A program made the translations under genes and the position numbers. From contig CAWBCW010000036.1 of the NCBI GenBank assembly GCA_963787345.1, forward strand, positions 101,033-165,032: a stretch of 64,000 nucleotides of DNA, in the 5' to 3' direction. The notes under the pieces were generated by a model. That model worked only from the letters and a program-made list of their open reading frames with translations, was not told the origin of the DNA and did no database searches. The DNA is from Bacillus_BD sp963787345 (lineage in GTDB: Bacteria > Bacillota > Bacilli > Bacillales > Cytobacillaceae). This document shows positions 52,627-61,418 of this stretch, piece after piece; within the stretch, counting starts at the first letter, position 1; each line of letters begins with the position of its first letter.

Positions 52627-52655
52627 AACAATCTCTGTTTATAACAGAGATTGTT
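52627..52655 (-). terminator. Terminator of sigW-rsiW
   Basis: AACAATCTCTG pairs with CAGAGATTGTT; the hairpin spans the rsiW stop codon and is followed by TTCTTT. The remaining 52334-52626 shows no other feature. Confidence 0.78.
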
Positions 52656-53289
52656 CATATTCAAATGCTTTATCGTCATCTTCAAATATATTTAATAAAT
52701 CATTGCCCGCTTTTTGGATATGATACCATATCCACTGGAACACTTCATTAATTTCTTTAATATCTCCGGTTACTTTTCCAGCAGATGCCATGTAGGGTTC
52801 GCCGTTAATAATCGTAACGTTTCCTTCGACCATCCCATCTATCTGCAAATTCCCATTCCGAACAATCACGTCCCCTTTAACGACTTCTCCTTCAGGGACA
52901 ATGACTGTATTATTTTGCACAATAAGATTCGATTGTCTAGATACAGAAACTTGTTGATCGGCATTCCATGCGGTTGCCAGGCTGCCTGCCATCAAAACAA
53001 TAAATAGAGAAGCAGCTGTTAACAGCGGATGGTTCATGAACCAGCGTTGAACAGTCACCTTTTTCTTCTCTTTAGGAAGATTAGCAATGACTTTCTCTGT
53101 AAATCCAACTGGTGCTTCAATATGTGATGTACTCTGCACAAGAGCAATTGTTTTTCTTAATTGATGAAAATAATTGCAGCAATCTTGGCATACATGGATA
53201 TGCTCTCTCAATTCTTTCTCATGCTCCACAGATATATCCTCATCTAAGTACTCATGCATAAACGTTATGATTTTAGTTGGGCATTTCAA
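52639..53289 (-). CDS. rsiW: Anti-sigma-W factor RsiW
   Basis: Membrane anti-sigma factor of 216 residues. The N-terminal zinc anti-sigma motif is HIHVCQDCC, one membrane helix follows (LLTAASLFIVLMAGSLATAW), and the outer part (VIVPEGEVVKGDVIVRNGNLQIDGMVEGNV) is a beta-helix-like segment. Under envelope stress RsiW is cut by PrsW and RasP, freeing sigma-W. I start at the TTG at 53289 (MKCPTKII), just after AAGGTGA; longer starts overlap sigW. Confidence 0.93.
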   Translation of the reverse strand: MKCPTKIITFMHEYLDEDISVEHEKELREHIHVCQDCCNYFHQLRKTIALVQSTSHIEAPVGFTEKVIANLPKEKKKVTVQRWFMNHPLLTAASLFIVLMAGSLATAWNADQQVSVSRQSNLIVQNNTVIVPEGEVVKGDVIVRNGNLQIDGMVEGNVTIINGEPYMASAGKVTGDIKEINEVFQWIWYHIQKAGNDLLNIFEDDDKAFEYEQSLL

Positions 53290-53305
53290 TCTTTTCACCT
53301 TCTTA

Positions 53306-53869
53306 TCACATATGTTGGAGCCTTTTCCGAAGAGCTTCCCTTCCACGATGTATTCGAGTTTTAACCGTTCCCAACGGCATATCCAAGATCTCACTAATCT
53401 CTTTTAGAGATAATTCTTCAATATATTTTAAAACAATCACCGAGCGGTATTTTTCTGGAAGTTTCATAATTTCATTCTGAATCGTATCATGTAACTCAAG
53501 GCTTTCAACATCCTCTTCCGGCAATCGCAATTTAGAAGGAATTTGAGAATACATCGTTAATCCCTCTGTACCTGCCACTTCTGCATCTAAATAGTAGTCA
53601 GGTTTCTTTTTTCGAATTCGATCAATACATAAGTTAGTCGTGATACGATAAAGCCACGTTGAAAACTTAAACTCCTTTTTGTAGCTTTGTATATTAACAT
53701 ACGCGCGTATAAAGGCTTCTTGGGCAATATCCTCAGCCTCATGCCGGTTCCCTAGCATCCGATAAGAAATTTGAAAGACTTTGTCTTTATACATTTCAAC
53801 AATTTCCCCAAACGCATTTTGGTCACCTTTTAAAACTTGTTTAATTCTTTTTTTAATGAGTGCTTCCAT
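53306..53869 (-). CDS. sigW: RNA polymerase sigma factor SigW (ECF)
   Basis: Extracytoplasmic-function sigma factor of 187 residues. Region 2 (FGEIVEMYKDKVFQISYRMLGNRHEAEDIAQEAFIRAYVNI) and region 4 (LPEKYRSVIVLKYIEELSLKEISEILDMPLGTVKTRIHRGR) are complete. In B. subtilis it governs resistance to wall antibiotics and antimicrobial peptides. It is followed after 16 bases by its anti-sigma gene and preceded by a sigma-W-type promoter, so it activates itself. Confidence 0.96.
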   Translation of the reverse strand: MEALIKKRIKQVLKGDQNAFGEIVEMYKDKVFQISYRMLGNRHEAEDIAQEAFIRAYVNIQSYKKEFKFSTWLYRITTNLCIDRIRKKKPDYYLDAEVAGTEGLTMYSQIPSKLRLPEEDVESLELHDTIQNEIMKLPEKYRSVIVLKYIEELSLKEISEILDMPLGTVKTRIHRGREALRKRLQHM

Positions 53870-53902
53870 TTCTTTACCTCCGCTTCATGCGGCTACTCGA
53901 TA

Positions 53903-53929
53903 TACGAATCGATACCCGAAAAGGTTTCA
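53903..53929 (-). promoter_or_regulatory. Autoregulatory sigma-W promoter of sigW
   Basis: Minus strand TGAAAC (53929-53924), 17 bases, CGTA (53906-53903): the ECF consensus recognised by SigW. Confidence 0.82.
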
Positions 53930-54044
53930 AAAAAATAATTATATATGTATACATAAATACAAGGACGATTTCTAATTGATCGATATTGTCTCTATTCCTA
54001 ATTCAATCATAACGTAAAGCTATTCAATTCGATTAAAAAAATAA

Positions 54045-54072
54045 GCAGTAACTAATCGATAAAAGTTACCGC
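54045..54072 (-). terminator. Terminator of rocF
   Basis: GCGGTAACT pairs with AGTTACTGC; followed by TTATTTTTTT on the minus strand. Confidence 0.82.
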
Positions 54073-54082
54073 TCAACTTTAA

Positions 54083-54979
54083 TTATAATAGTTTTTCTCC
54101 AAATAATGAACCCATTAAAGCAACTGCAGCGATAGCTGTTTTATTTTTCTCATCTAATATTGGATTGACTTCAACAAATTCTGCCGATGTTATAATATCC
54201 GCCTCTGCTAACATCTCCATTGCTAAATGACTTTCACGGTAACTAACTCCACCATTAACTGGCGTCCCAACACCAGGAGCATCACTTGGATCCAACCCAT
54301 CTAGATCAAAGGATAGATGAACTCCATCCGTTTTATCCTTTAAATAAGAGATTGTCTCTTCCATCACTTTAGTCATGCCAAGTCGATCTATTTCATGCAT
54401 GGTGAATACTTTTATTCCTTTGTCCTTAATTAGCTTTTTCTCACCATTATCTAACGACCTCGCCCCAATGATCACGACATTCTCTACTTTTACTTTCGGA
54501 CACACTCCTCTTATATTGGTTAGTAATTGATGACCTAATCCGAGGCTAACAGCCAGAGGCATGCCATGAATATTGCCGGACGGAGAAGTTTCCACCGTGT
54601 TTAAATCTCCATGTGCATCAAACCAAATAACCCCTAAATTTGGATATTGTTTCGCTAATCCCGCTAAAGTGCCTATTGCAATACTATGGTCTCCACCTAA
54701 AACTAAAGGGAAGAAGCCATCATCAACTACTTTTTCTACTTTTTCTGCTAAAACTTCATTCTTCTCGGCAATAAGATGGAGATTTTTTAACTTTGTATTA
54801 GGATCAATCTGAACTTCAGGCCTGCCGATAGGGATATCTCCTAAGTCATTGATTTCATCAAATAATTCCGCTAACCTTTCATAAATACCCGCATATCGAA
54901 TGGCACTAGGTCCCATATCAACTCCACGTCGAGTTTGCCCAAGATCCATAGGCATACCTATAATCGATAGTTTCGACAT
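54083..54979 (-). CDS. rocF: Arginase RocF
   Basis: Manganese hydrolase of 298 residues that splits arginine to ornithine and urea. The metal-binding motifs are complete: LGGDHSIAIG, WFDAHGDLNT with SGNIHGMPLA, and LSFDLDGLDPSDAPG, with the ending AEFVEVNPILDEKNKTA. Start behind AAGGGGGGA. It sits between sigW and the tRNA array, a place known from several Bacillus species, away from other roc genes. No clear sigma-54 -12/-24 promoter was found upstream. Confidence 0.95.
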   Translation of the reverse strand: MSKLSIIGMPMDLGQTRRGVDMGPSAIRYAGIYERLAELFDEINDLGDIPIGRPEVQIDPNTKLKNLHLIAEKNEVLAEKVEKVVDDGFFPLVLGGDHSIAIGTLAGLAKQYPNLGVIWFDAHGDLNTVETSPSGNIHGMPLAVSLGLGHQLLTNIRGVCPKVKVENVVIIGARSLDNGEKKLIKDKGIKVFTMHEIDRLGMTKVMEETISYLKDKTDGVHLSFDLDGLDPSDAPGVGTPVNGGVSYRESHLAMEMLAEADIITSAEFVEVNPILDEKNKTAIAAVALMGSLFGEKLL

Positions 54980-55086
54980 GGTATCCCCCCTTTTTATCTA
55001 TTTTTATCACGGGAATCACTTTTCTTAATATTTATATTATAAAATCATTTCGATAGAATTCGCCATAGAAATGTTCGATTAAACAA

Positions 55087-55127
55087 AAAAACACAAGAGA
55101 TGTATGAAACAAATCTCTTGTGTTTTT
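55087..55127 (-). terminator. Terminator of the 5S/tRNA operon
   Basis: AAAACACAAGAGA pairs with TCTCTTGTGTTTT, followed by TTTGTTT on the minus strand, 14 bases after the last tRNA. Confidence 0.88.
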
Positions 55128-55140
55128 ATTGAATTAAATA

Positions 55141-55213
55141 TGAGCCATGCAGGATTCGAACCTGCGACCCTCTGATTAAAAGTCAGATGCTCTACCAACT
55201 GAGCTAATGGCTC
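55141..55213 (-). tRNA. tRNA-Lys (TTT)
   Basis: 73 bases. Acceptor GAGCCAT/ATGGCTC, anticodon loop CTTTTAA with TTT, T-arm GGTTCGAATCC. CCA is not encoded. Last of eight tRNAs. Confidence 0.95.
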
Positions 55214-55218
55214 AATAA

Positions 55219-55290
55219 CTGGGCTAGCAGGGATCGAACCTACGAATGACGGAGTCAAAGTCCGTTGCCTTACCGCTTGGCTATAGCCCA
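55219..55290 (-). tRNA. tRNA-Gln (TTG)
   Basis: 72 bases. Acceptor TGGGCTA/TAGCCCA, anticodon TTG in loop CTTTGAC, discriminator G. Confidence 0.95.
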
Positions 55291-55357
55291 ATAATCTTGT
55301 GGAAATAAAAAGGACAGTTATTATCTTGTCCCATCTTACTGTGTTTATTCTAAATGG

Positions 55358-55438
55358 TGGAGGGGGACGGATTCGAACCGCCGAACCCGAGGGAGCGGAT
55401 TTACAGTCCGCCGCGTTTAGCCACTTCGCTACCCCTCC
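55358..55438 (-). tRNA. tRNA-Tyr (GTA)
   Basis: Class II tRNA of 81 bases with a long variable arm (CTCCCTCGGGTTCGG region); anticodon GTA. CCA is encoded (55357-55355). Confidence 0.95.
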
Positions 55439-55461
55439 AAGTATGGTTAAAGTTTAAAAGA

Positions 55462-55534
<73 letters not shown>

Positions 55535-55540
55535 ATATGG

Positions 55541-55613
55541 TGGAGGATGACGGGCTCGAACCGCCGACCCTCTGCTTGTAAGGCAGATGCTCTCCCAGCT
55601 GAGCTAATCCTCC
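55541..55613 (-). tRNA. tRNA-Val (TAC)
   Basis: 73 bases. Acceptor GGAGGAT/ATCCTCC, anticodon TAC in loop CTTACAA; CCA is encoded (55540-55538). Confidence 0.95.
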
Positions 55614-55627
55614 ACAATATATAATGG

Positions 55628-55699
55628 TGACCCCTACGGGATTCGAACCCGTGTTACCGCCGTGAAAGGGCGGTGTCTTAACCGCTTGACCAAGGGGCC
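55628..55699 (-). tRNA. tRNA-Glu (TTC)
   Basis: 72 bases. Acceptor GGCCCCT with partner AGGGGTC, anticodon TTC in loop CTTTCAC; CCA is encoded (55627-55625). Confidence 0.95.
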
Positions 55700-55720
55700 A
55701 TAATATATTTCTGCTATTAA

Positions 55721-55793
55721 AGCTTCCAATCGGATTCGAACCGATGACCTCTTCCTTACCATGGAAGTGCTCTACCTGCTGAGCTATGGAAGC
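55721..55793 (-). tRNA. tRNA-Thr (GGT)
   Basis: 73 bases. Acceptor GCTTCCA/TGGAAGC, anticodon GGT in loop ATGGTAA. Second threonine isoacceptor of the array. Confidence 0.93.
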
Positions 55794-55820
55794 AATTAGA
55801 ACTTCAAGGTATAAAAATGG

Positions 55821-55892
55821 CTCCGCAGGTAGGATTCGAACCTACGACCGATCGGTTAACAGCCGATTGCTCTACCACTGAGCTACTGCGGA
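55821..55892 (-). tRNA. tRNA-Asn (GTT)
   Basis: 72 bases. Acceptor TCCGCAG/CTGCGGA, anticodon GTT in loop CTGTTAA; CCA is encoded (55820-55818). First tRNA after the 5S rRNA. Confidence 0.95.
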
Positions 55893-55901
55893 ATAATATG
55901 T

Positions 55902-56017
<116 letters not shown>

Positions 56018-56110
56018 CCAGCTGCATTGAATGATCTTCCTTGCCGCGGGCTTAGAAATCACTGCCTTGAATCATCTTCGGCGAAGAAGTAAACGTTCAA
56101 TGCATATTAT

Positions 56111-56138
56111 ATTATAATATCTTTAATTTATTTTTCAA
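56111..56138 (-). promoter_or_regulatory. Promoter of the 5S/tRNA operon
   Basis: Minus strand TTGAAA (56138-56133), 16 bases, TATAAT (56116-56111). The leader (about 87 bases) holds a 9-bp inverted repeat TGCATTGAA/TTCAATGCA near its two ends, possibly a processing stem. Confidence 0.75.
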
Positions 56139-56221
56139 GAGGTAATTCAACTAAAAACGCCAATATCTTTAAAAGTTTTCAACGGCGACGGTTATTAATA
56201 TATCAAGGAATGGATTTTATG

Positions 56222-56482
56222 TCAATAACTTTTCCGCTTATTATTTAACCTTTTTCCCTTTGTTCTTCCTTTCTGATGAGTAAGGATATATTTCATACAA
56301 TCTACAGGAGGTGCCACTCTTTTGAATATGGTAAATAAATGTCTATAACGTTCTTCCATTTCCGTTTTTATTAACATATCAATCCGCCCATCTCTTAAGT
56401 CATATAGAATTTCATCCATCTCTCTTTTTAACAAATACTGTATTTCCCTAATCTCTTTTTCATTTAAAAGCATCGCCAACAT
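56222..56482 (-). CDS. Small conserved protein of unknown function
   Basis: Protein of 86 residues, highly charged and mostly helical (LLNEKEIREIQYLLKREMDEILYDLRDGRID), with a very basic tail (HQKGRTKGKRLNNKRKS). I do not recognise it. I start at the ATG at 56482 because a strong AAGGAGGAAG precedes it; the longer frame to 56536 has none. It is divergent from pdaB, next to the tRNA promoter. A DNA- or RNA-binding role is only a guess from the charge. Confidence 0.7.
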   Translation of the reverse strand: MLAMLLNEKEIREIQYLLKREMDEILYDLRDGRIDMLIKTEMEERYRHLFTIFKRVAPPVDCMKYILTHQKGRTKGKRLNNKRKSY

Positions 56483-56613
56483 AAAACTTCCTCCTTGATT
56501 AGGATCAAATTTATAAGTAGTATACTCAGTTTCCATATTTTTTATAAAAAATTGTTCATTTTTCTGAAATAAATCTCATAAGATTAAAAGAAGAGTGTGG
56601 ACGAGGTGATTAA

Positions 56614-57366
56614 ATGAACTTTTTTTATGTATTAAATGGGAAAACACTTAAACAAATTTTGATTATTGGGATTGCCTCCTTTTTTACCGCGTGGTTTTTA
56701 TATTTAGGCAACATCGTACAAGTTCCTGTTTTTTCTGCTAAAGATGGTCCAAAGGCGGTTTACAAAGGCGAAAAGGATATCGCTTTAACTTTTAATATTG
56801 GCTGGGGGGATGAAAAAGCGGAACCGATCTTAGAAACCTTAAAAGAACATGATATTAAATCTGCTACATTCTTTCTATCTGGGTCATGGGCTGAACGTCA
56901 TCCTGAACTTGTTGAGCGAATGGTTAAAGAAGGTTATGAAATTGGGATGTTAGGGTATGAGTATAAAGATTACTCAGAGCTTGAAGAGGAAAACGTAAGA
57001 AGGGATATTTCGCTTGCCCAAACCGCCTTTGACAAGTTGGGAATCAAAAACATCCAACTTCTACGTGCTCCTACAGGACATTTCGATCAAAAGACATTAA
57101 AAATTGCAGAGAGGTATGGATATACGGTTGTTCATTGGAGCATTGACTCAAAAGATTGGACAAATCCAGGTACCAACATAATTAGGGAAAATATTGCCGG
57201 AGCTAAAAAGGGAGATATTGTTCTCCTCCACGCTTCAGATTCAGCTAAACAAACGAATAAAGCTTTGCCATTCGTCTTGGAGGATATTAAAAAGAAAGAT
57301 CTTAAATTCGTAACCGTCTCAGAAATGATTGCCAATGCTAGTACAAAGACTGAAGAAATAAAATAG
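56614..57366 (+). CDS. pdaB: Polysaccharide deacetylase PdaB (sporulation)
   Basis: Membrane-anchored NodB-fold protein of 250 residues required in B. subtilis for spore stability at late stages. One N-terminal helix (ILIIGIASFFTAWFLYLG), then the deacetylase domain: ALTFNIGWGDEKAEPILETLKEHDIKSATFFLSG, RAPTGHFDQKTL, and VHWSIDSKDWTNPG with ILLHASD-like ending IVLLHASDSAK. As in PdaB, the first motif has Asn-Ile where active enzymes have the metal Asp, so activity is uncertain. Ribosome site GAGGTGAT. It converges on kbaA. Confidence 0.93.
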   Translation: MNFFYVLNGKTLKQILIIGIASFFTAWFLYLGNIVQVPVFSAKDGPKAVYKGEKDIALTFNIGWGDEKAEPILETLKEHDIKSATFFLSGSWAERHPELVERMVKEGYEIGMLGYEYKDYSELEEENVRRDISLAQTAFDKLGIKNIQLLRAPTGHFDQKTLKIAERYGYTVVHWSIDSKDWTNPGTNIIRENIAGAKKGDIVLLHASDSAKQTNKALPFVLEDIKKKDLKFVTVSEMIANASTKTEEIK

Positions 57367-57371
57367 CCTAA

Positions 57372-57400
57372 AGAATCCGGTCCTTATTAGGCCGGATTCT
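57372..57400. terminator. Bidirectional terminator between pdaB and kbaA
   Basis: AGAATCCGG pairs with CCGGATTCT; followed by CTATTTTTGC. The 3' arm overlaps the end of kbaA. Confidence 0.8.
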
Positions 57401-58016
57401 CTATTTTTGCATTTCTTTCCCTTATGGAACTTTCATTTAGTTTATGCAGAATTAACAATTGATACACATTACACGCTAGTAACGGAAAAATCATTAAATA
57501 AACCCAGTTTTCGTCATTAATCCGCAAGACAGGTACCCACTCAATAATTGTCACGACTGTCATAAAAAATAAAGCCGGAATGAATGCCTTACTATTTGTT
57601 TGCTTTGCTTTGAAATAAGCAGCTGCTAATCCAACGACTAATATTAAAATCGCCGGGAATAAATAGGGCATCAATCCCTCACCTTGTACCGCAAAAGCCC
57701 GATAACGAAAGTAAACTAAGTCAAATAAGGCAAATGCGATTAAAACAACTTGTACTCCACTCCAAAGGGACCTAAAAATTCCTATTCCAAAACGATGAAC
57801 GGTTAAATAAGCAAAAAAGGCCACTTGACTGACTAAACTGAAAATAAAACCAAAACAAAATAACCAAAAAAATGTCGAGATTATTTTTGATAATTCAATA
57901 TTCAAAAAATATGGGCTGAATTCCTCCCAGCGAACAATAAACCCAGTTATACTCGTTACCATTCCACCGATAATCAATGTGGAGAAGAATAACTTTACTA
58001 CATTTCGACTTGTCAC
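57387..58016 (-). CDS. kbaA: KinB-signalling pathway activation protein KbaA
   Basis: Membrane protein of 209 residues with six helices, needed in B. subtilis for KinB kinase to start sporulation. Helices include LFFSTLIIGGMVTSITGFIVRW and VVLIAFALFDLVYFRYRAF; the family stretch LNIELSKIISTFFWLFCFGFIFSLVSQVAFFAYL is clear. It starts with GTG at 58016, seven bases after GGGGG. It lies between pdaB and gerD as in B. subtilis. Confidence 0.92.
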   Translation of the reverse strand: MTSRNVVKLFFSTLIIGGMVTSITGFIVRWEEFSPYFLNIELSKIISTFFWLFCFGFIFSLVSQVAFFAYLTVHRFGIGIFRSLWSGVQVVLIAFALFDLVYFRYRAFAVQGEGLMPYLFPAILILVVGLAAAYFKAKQTNSKAFIPALFFMTVVTIIEWVPVLRINDENWVYLMIFPLLACNVYQLLILHKLNESSIRERNAKIENPA

Positions 58017-58163
58017 ATTATATCCCCCATTATCAAAATGTTCCGTTTTCTAGATTGTAACAACCAAAATTAGAAAAATCTAGGTATAAGGTTCAGAACG
58101 AATAATATTATGTGAATTTCTTCATCCTAATAGTAGGAAATACTCTGAGAGGAGTTTTTGAGG

Positions 58164-58739
58164 ATGAAGAAAGCATTCGTTTTGTCTTTAATTATTCTAA
58201 GTGTTTTTATAACGACTAGCTGCGCTAGTCAGGATCAGACTACAAAAGAATTAGATTATGATGAAACAAAGAAAATGATTGTTGATATTTTAAAAACCGA
58301 TGAGGGAAAAAAGGCAATTCAAGATGTTATGTCTGATGAAAAACTAAGACAACATTTGATTATGGACCAAGCGATTATAGCAGAAACAGTCCAAACTACA
58401 TTAACAAGCGAAAAAGGAGCTGAATTTTGGAAGAAAAACTTCGAGGATCCGGACTTCGCAGAAAAAATGGCACAAAGTATGCAAAAACAACATGAAGAGT
58501 TACTAAAGACATTAGTGAATGACCCCGAATATCGTACGAAGCTAATTGAGGTCATGAAAGATCCCGAATTAGTCCATGATGTAACAACCGTTTTAAAGGG
58601 CAATGAATATCGTGAACATTTAAAAACAGTCATTGGTGAGACGCTCGAAAGTCCACTTTACCAAACAAAGATTCAAGAGCTACTCTTAAAAGCTGCCGAA
58701 AAAAAGGCTGCCGAAGAGAAAAAAGGGGAAGAAGCATAA
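58164..58739 (+). CDS. gerD: Spore germination lipoprotein GerD
   Basis: Lipoprotein of 191 residues that in spores gathers the nutrient receptors into the germinosome. Signal peptide with lipobox FITTSCAS, then a helical rod rich in charged residues (TKKMIVDILKTDEGKKAIQDVMSDEKLRQHL) and a Lys/Glu/Ala tail. I start at the ATG at 58164, nine bases from GGAG; the TTG two codons upstream is too close. It converges on salA through a shared terminator. Confidence 0.93.
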   Translation: MKKAFVLSLIILSVFITTSCASQDQTTKELDYDETKKMIVDILKTDEGKKAIQDVMSDEKLRQHLIMDQAIIAETVQTTLTSEKGAEFWKKNFEDPDFAEKMAQSMQKQHEELLKTLVNDPEYRTKLIEVMKDPELVHDVTTVLKGNEYREHLKTVIGETLESPLYQTKIQELLLKAAEKKAAEEKKGEEA

Positions 58740-58746
58740 CTATAAA

Positions 58747-58774
58747 AAAGGCCTGTCCCACTGGGATGGCCTTT
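58747..58774. terminator. Bidirectional terminator between gerD and salA
   Basis: AAGGCC..TCCC pairs with GGGA.GGCCTT around a 3-base loop, with AAAAAA before and TTCTTATT after. Confidence 0.78.
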
Positions 58775-58779
58775 TCTTA

Positions 58780-59832
58780 TTATTCGATCGCATCGATGAC
58801 TTTTTTAGCAATTTCCGTGTATTTCTTTCCAATTGGATGGTCTTCTTGGTATACAGAAGGAGAGAAGTCCTCTTCATTCATATCTGGCTGACCTAATGGA
58901 AGCTTGCCAAGAATCTTTGATTGCAATGAGTCAGCTAACTTTTCGCCGCCGCCACGGCCAAATACATATTCCTTTTCTCCTGTCACTTGGCTTTCAAAGT
59001 AGGACATATTCTCGACAACCCCTAGAATCTCATGGTCCGTTCTTAAAGCCATTGCTCCTGCCCTTGCTGCAACAAAAGCAGCTGTTGGATGCGGTGTCGT
59101 CACAATAATTTCCTTCGTTGCTGGCAGCATATTATGAATATCTAACGCAACATCTCCGGTTCCTGGAGGTAAGTCTAGTAACAGATAATCTAAATCTCCC
59201 CATTCAACATCTTGGAAAAATTGATTCAGCACTTTTCCAAGCATTGGACCGCGCCATATAATCGGTGCATTATCTTCCACAAAGAAGCCCATTGAAATGA
59301 CTTTGACTCCGAAACGCTCTACGGGAATTAACTTTTCTCCTTTAACAACAGGTCGATCTGTTATTCCCATCATATCAGGTACACTAAATCCATAAATATC
59401 TGCATCAACAAGCCCTACTTTTTTGCCTAGTCTTGCAAGGGAGACCGCTAAGTTAACAGAAACGGTTGATTTTCCCACTCCTCCTTTACCACTAGCAATT
59501 GCAAGAAAGGTTGTCTTATTATTTGGAGATAATAGTCCTTTGCTTTCCTCTTTGTCTGCTCCACGGTATTTCTCTACAGTTTCTGCTGGCAACTCGCTAA
59601 AGCGGATTCCCACTGTTTCTGCACCCGCTTCCTTCAAAGTGTTCACAATTTGGGTTTGAAGCTGCATTTGCTCAGATGTCCCCGTTTTCGTAATCGCAAT
59701 TTTGACGCTGACATGATTTTTTTCTTCTTTTACTTTTATTTCTTCAACTGCATTTAACTCAGCAAGAGTTACTTGCAAGAAAGGTTCCTTAATCGGGTTT
59801 AGCACTTCTCTAGCTTTTTCCATAGTAATCAT
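58780..59832 (-). CDS. salA: Mrp/NBP35 family ATPase SalA
   Basis: P-loop protein of 350 residues. A DUF59-like N-terminal domain (residues 1-90) is followed by the deviant Walker A GKGGVGKST, switch LVDADIYGFSVPDMMG and LLLDLPPGTGDVALDI. Mrp proteins carry iron-sulfur clusters, though the usual C-terminal CxxC is replaced here by MSYFESQ; the Bacillus protein SalA instead acts as a regulator that represses scoC. It lies between gerD and cwlD as in B. subtilis. Confidence 0.92.
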   Translation of the reverse strand: MITMEKAREVLNPIKEPFLQVTLAELNAVEEIKVKEEKNHVSVKIAITKTGTSEQMQLQTQIVNTLKEAGAETVGIRFSELPAETVEKYRGADKEESKGLLSPNNKTTFLAIASGKGGVGKSTVSVNLAVSLARLGKKVGLVDADIYGFSVPDMMGITDRPVVKGEKLIPVERFGVKVISMGFFVEDNAPIIWRGPMLGKVLNQFFQDVEWGDLDYLLLDLPPGTGDVALDIHNMLPATKEIIVTTPHPTAAFVAARAGAMALRTDHEILGVVENMSYFESQVTGEKEYVFGRGGGEKLADSLQSKILGKLPLGQPDMNEEDFSPSVYQEDHPIGKKYTEIAKKVIDAIE

Positions 59833-59958
59833 TCACATTTGCCCACCTTTGTTTGAATTTTCCTCCATATTAGTATAACACAGGGTAATTAAATCTCTAT
59901 CATTCCACTCACTGACATGACTTTAAAAAATGAAAATACCTGAGTTAAGGAAAAATCC

Positions 59959-60678
59959 TTAATCAGGTACGGTTAATTCTTTTTCAGTTGTATAGTAACG
60001 CATCATCCCATTATAGATAGATGCCGCGATTTTTTCTTGATAGTCATCTTGTTTTAAGTTTTGTTTCTCTGTCGGGTTTGATAAAAATCCAACTTCTACT
60101 AAAACACCTGGCTTTTTGGCATTATCTAAAATATAGACATGATTAATCGGCTTTGCTTTACGGTTCGTGTTCTCAAGATTTCTGATTAATTCATCTTGAA
60201 TAAATTTCCCTGCTCTTTCATTTTCATCAAATTGCGGCGCATAAAAGGTTTGTGCTCCGCTCCATCTAGCAGAAGGGATCGAGTTGAGATGGATACTTAC
60301 AAAGAAGTCGATGTCTTGACTGTTAATCATTTCAAGGCGTTTCTTTAAATCTTGGACTTTCCTGCGACTATACCCTTTCGTGCCTTCATCCGCTAAATCG
60401 ATATCCGACTCTCGAGTCATAAGAACTAAGGCACCTTGCCCCTGCAAATATTCCCTTAATTTAACGGAAACTTTTAGCGCAATATCCTTTTCCAAAGCAT
60501 CTTGGTCGCCAGCCCCGCCATCAGGTCCTCCATGGCCGGGATCGATTAAAATAATTTTACCTGATAATGGCAAGTTCCAATTTTTCCACGTATCATCATT
60601 CGAAAAATCATATTGTAAAATAAAAAATAGGACAACAAGTCCGATTGTAAAAATACTGACTTTCCACCCTTTTTTCAT
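59959..60678 (-). CDS. cwlD: N-acetylmuramoyl-L-alanine amidase CwlD (spore cortex)
   Basis: Amidase_3 enzyme of 239 residues that, with PdaA, makes the muramic lactam of the spore cortex. N-terminal membrane/signal helix (VSIFTIGLVVLFFILQY), zinc site IILIDPGHGGPDGGAG, the second His in DFFVSIHLNSIPS, and the catalytic Glu in GVLVEVGFLSNPTEKQNL. The only plausible ribosome site, GGAGGGA, is 13 bases upstream. A hairpin over its stop codon (TACCTGA...TCAGGTA) ends the transcript. Confidence 0.95.
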   Translation of the reverse strand: MKKGWKVSIFTIGLVVLFFILQYDFSNDDTWKNWNLPLSGKIILIDPGHGGPDGGAGDQDALEKDIALKVSVKLREYLQGQGALVLMTRESDIDLADEGTKGYSRRKVQDLKKRLEMINSQDIDFFVSIHLNSIPSARWSGAQTFYAPQFDENERAGKFIQDELIRNLENTNRKAKPINHVYILDNAKKPGVLVEVGFLSNPTEKQNLKQDDYQEKIAASIYNGMMRYYTTEKELTVPD

Positions 60679-60758
60679 GTTTACCCATCAATCCCTCCGC
60701 TTGTCCTTGCAATACAATATATGGGACATGGGGAGATCGTAGAACTGAAAAATGGAGT

Positions 60759-61253
60759 TTAATGCAATTTAAGCTTGATTCTTAATTCACCTTTATGAAA
60801 GCCATCCATCCACCAGCTGTTTACATACTGTTCACACTGATAGTATAAGGATTCACTTAAAACACCTTCCTGACCACCGCCCCAGTACAGCAGAAAATTA
60901 TAAAGGGTATCAATTAAATGTTTTTCTTCCTGTTTACAGCGCATTTTTACATCATTAGCCTCTTCCCCATAATAACCGAAGCGACTCATATTAGCGCCTA
61001 ATAAAAACGCTTCAATGGCCACATCATAACAGGCTTCTTCGACTCCACTATTCATAATCATGCCTTGAGTAAAACGTGAAGACCCAAAATAATGCCTCAC
61101 TCTTTCTCTTAAGGTACTTACAGATATTTCACGAAGAACTGACTTTTCATATTTGATCTGCTTCTCCCGCTTTTTCTCTACAAAGGTCGTAATGACATTC
61201 ACTTCAATATTCACCTCTTTAAGAGATAGTTTTTTACTATCCGTAAAAGTCAT
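60759..61253 (-). CDS. ybaK: DUF2521 protein YbaK
   Basis: Cytoplasmic protein of 164 residues of unknown function, family DUF2521, found in this place (between rpsI and cwlD) across Bacillus. Mostly helical, with conserved EACYDVAIEAFLLGANMSRFGYYGEEANDVKMRCKQEE and a C-terminal WWMDGFHKGELRIKLK. Ribosome site AAAGGA. Its upstream neighbour here is only the tail of rpsI. Confidence 0.85.
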   Translation of the reverse strand: MTFTDSKKLSLKEVNIEVNVITTFVEKKREKQIKYEKSVLREISVSTLRERVRHYFGSSRFTQGMIMNSGVEEACYDVAIEAFLLGANMSRFGYYGEEANDVKMRCKQEEKHLIDTLYNFLLYWGGGQEGVLSESLYYQCEQYVNSWWMDGFHKGELRIKLKLH

Positions 61254-61307
61254 TCACATAATCCTTTGCTTTTCGCTGCCAATTTCTGAGGGGTATCTTT
61301 ATAAAAA

Positions 61308-61338
61308 GAGACCCCCAAGCAAAAAGCTTGAGAGTCTC
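61308..61338 (-). terminator. Terminator of rpsI
   Basis: Minus strand GAGACTCTCAAGC pairs with GCTTGGGGGTCTC, followed by TTTTTAT. Confidence 0.88.
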
Positions 61339-61352
61339 CTGAAAACGCAATA

Positions 61353-61418
61353 TTAACGCTTTGAGAACCGAGGTGCACGACGAGCGCCTTTAAGTCCATA
61401 TTTTTTACGTTCTTTCAT
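61353..61418 (-). pseudogene. rpsI: 3' end of rpsI (ribosomal protein S9), last 21 codons only
   Basis: Minus strand reads MKERKKYGLKGARRAPRFSK then R and TAA, the invariant C-terminus of S9. The codon before should be in a run such as DARMKERKK; instead the sequence leaves coding identity at GGGCAC just before the ATG, and no S9 body follows in the next 2.5 kb. S9 is essential or nearly so, so an intact copy should exist elsewhere, most simply at the far end of an element inserted here. Confidence 0.9.

Noticed and set aside
54980..55080. Sigma-54 promoter before rocF
   Set aside because: No TGGCAC-N5-TTGCA pair; a plain AT-rich region with TATAAT is present instead.
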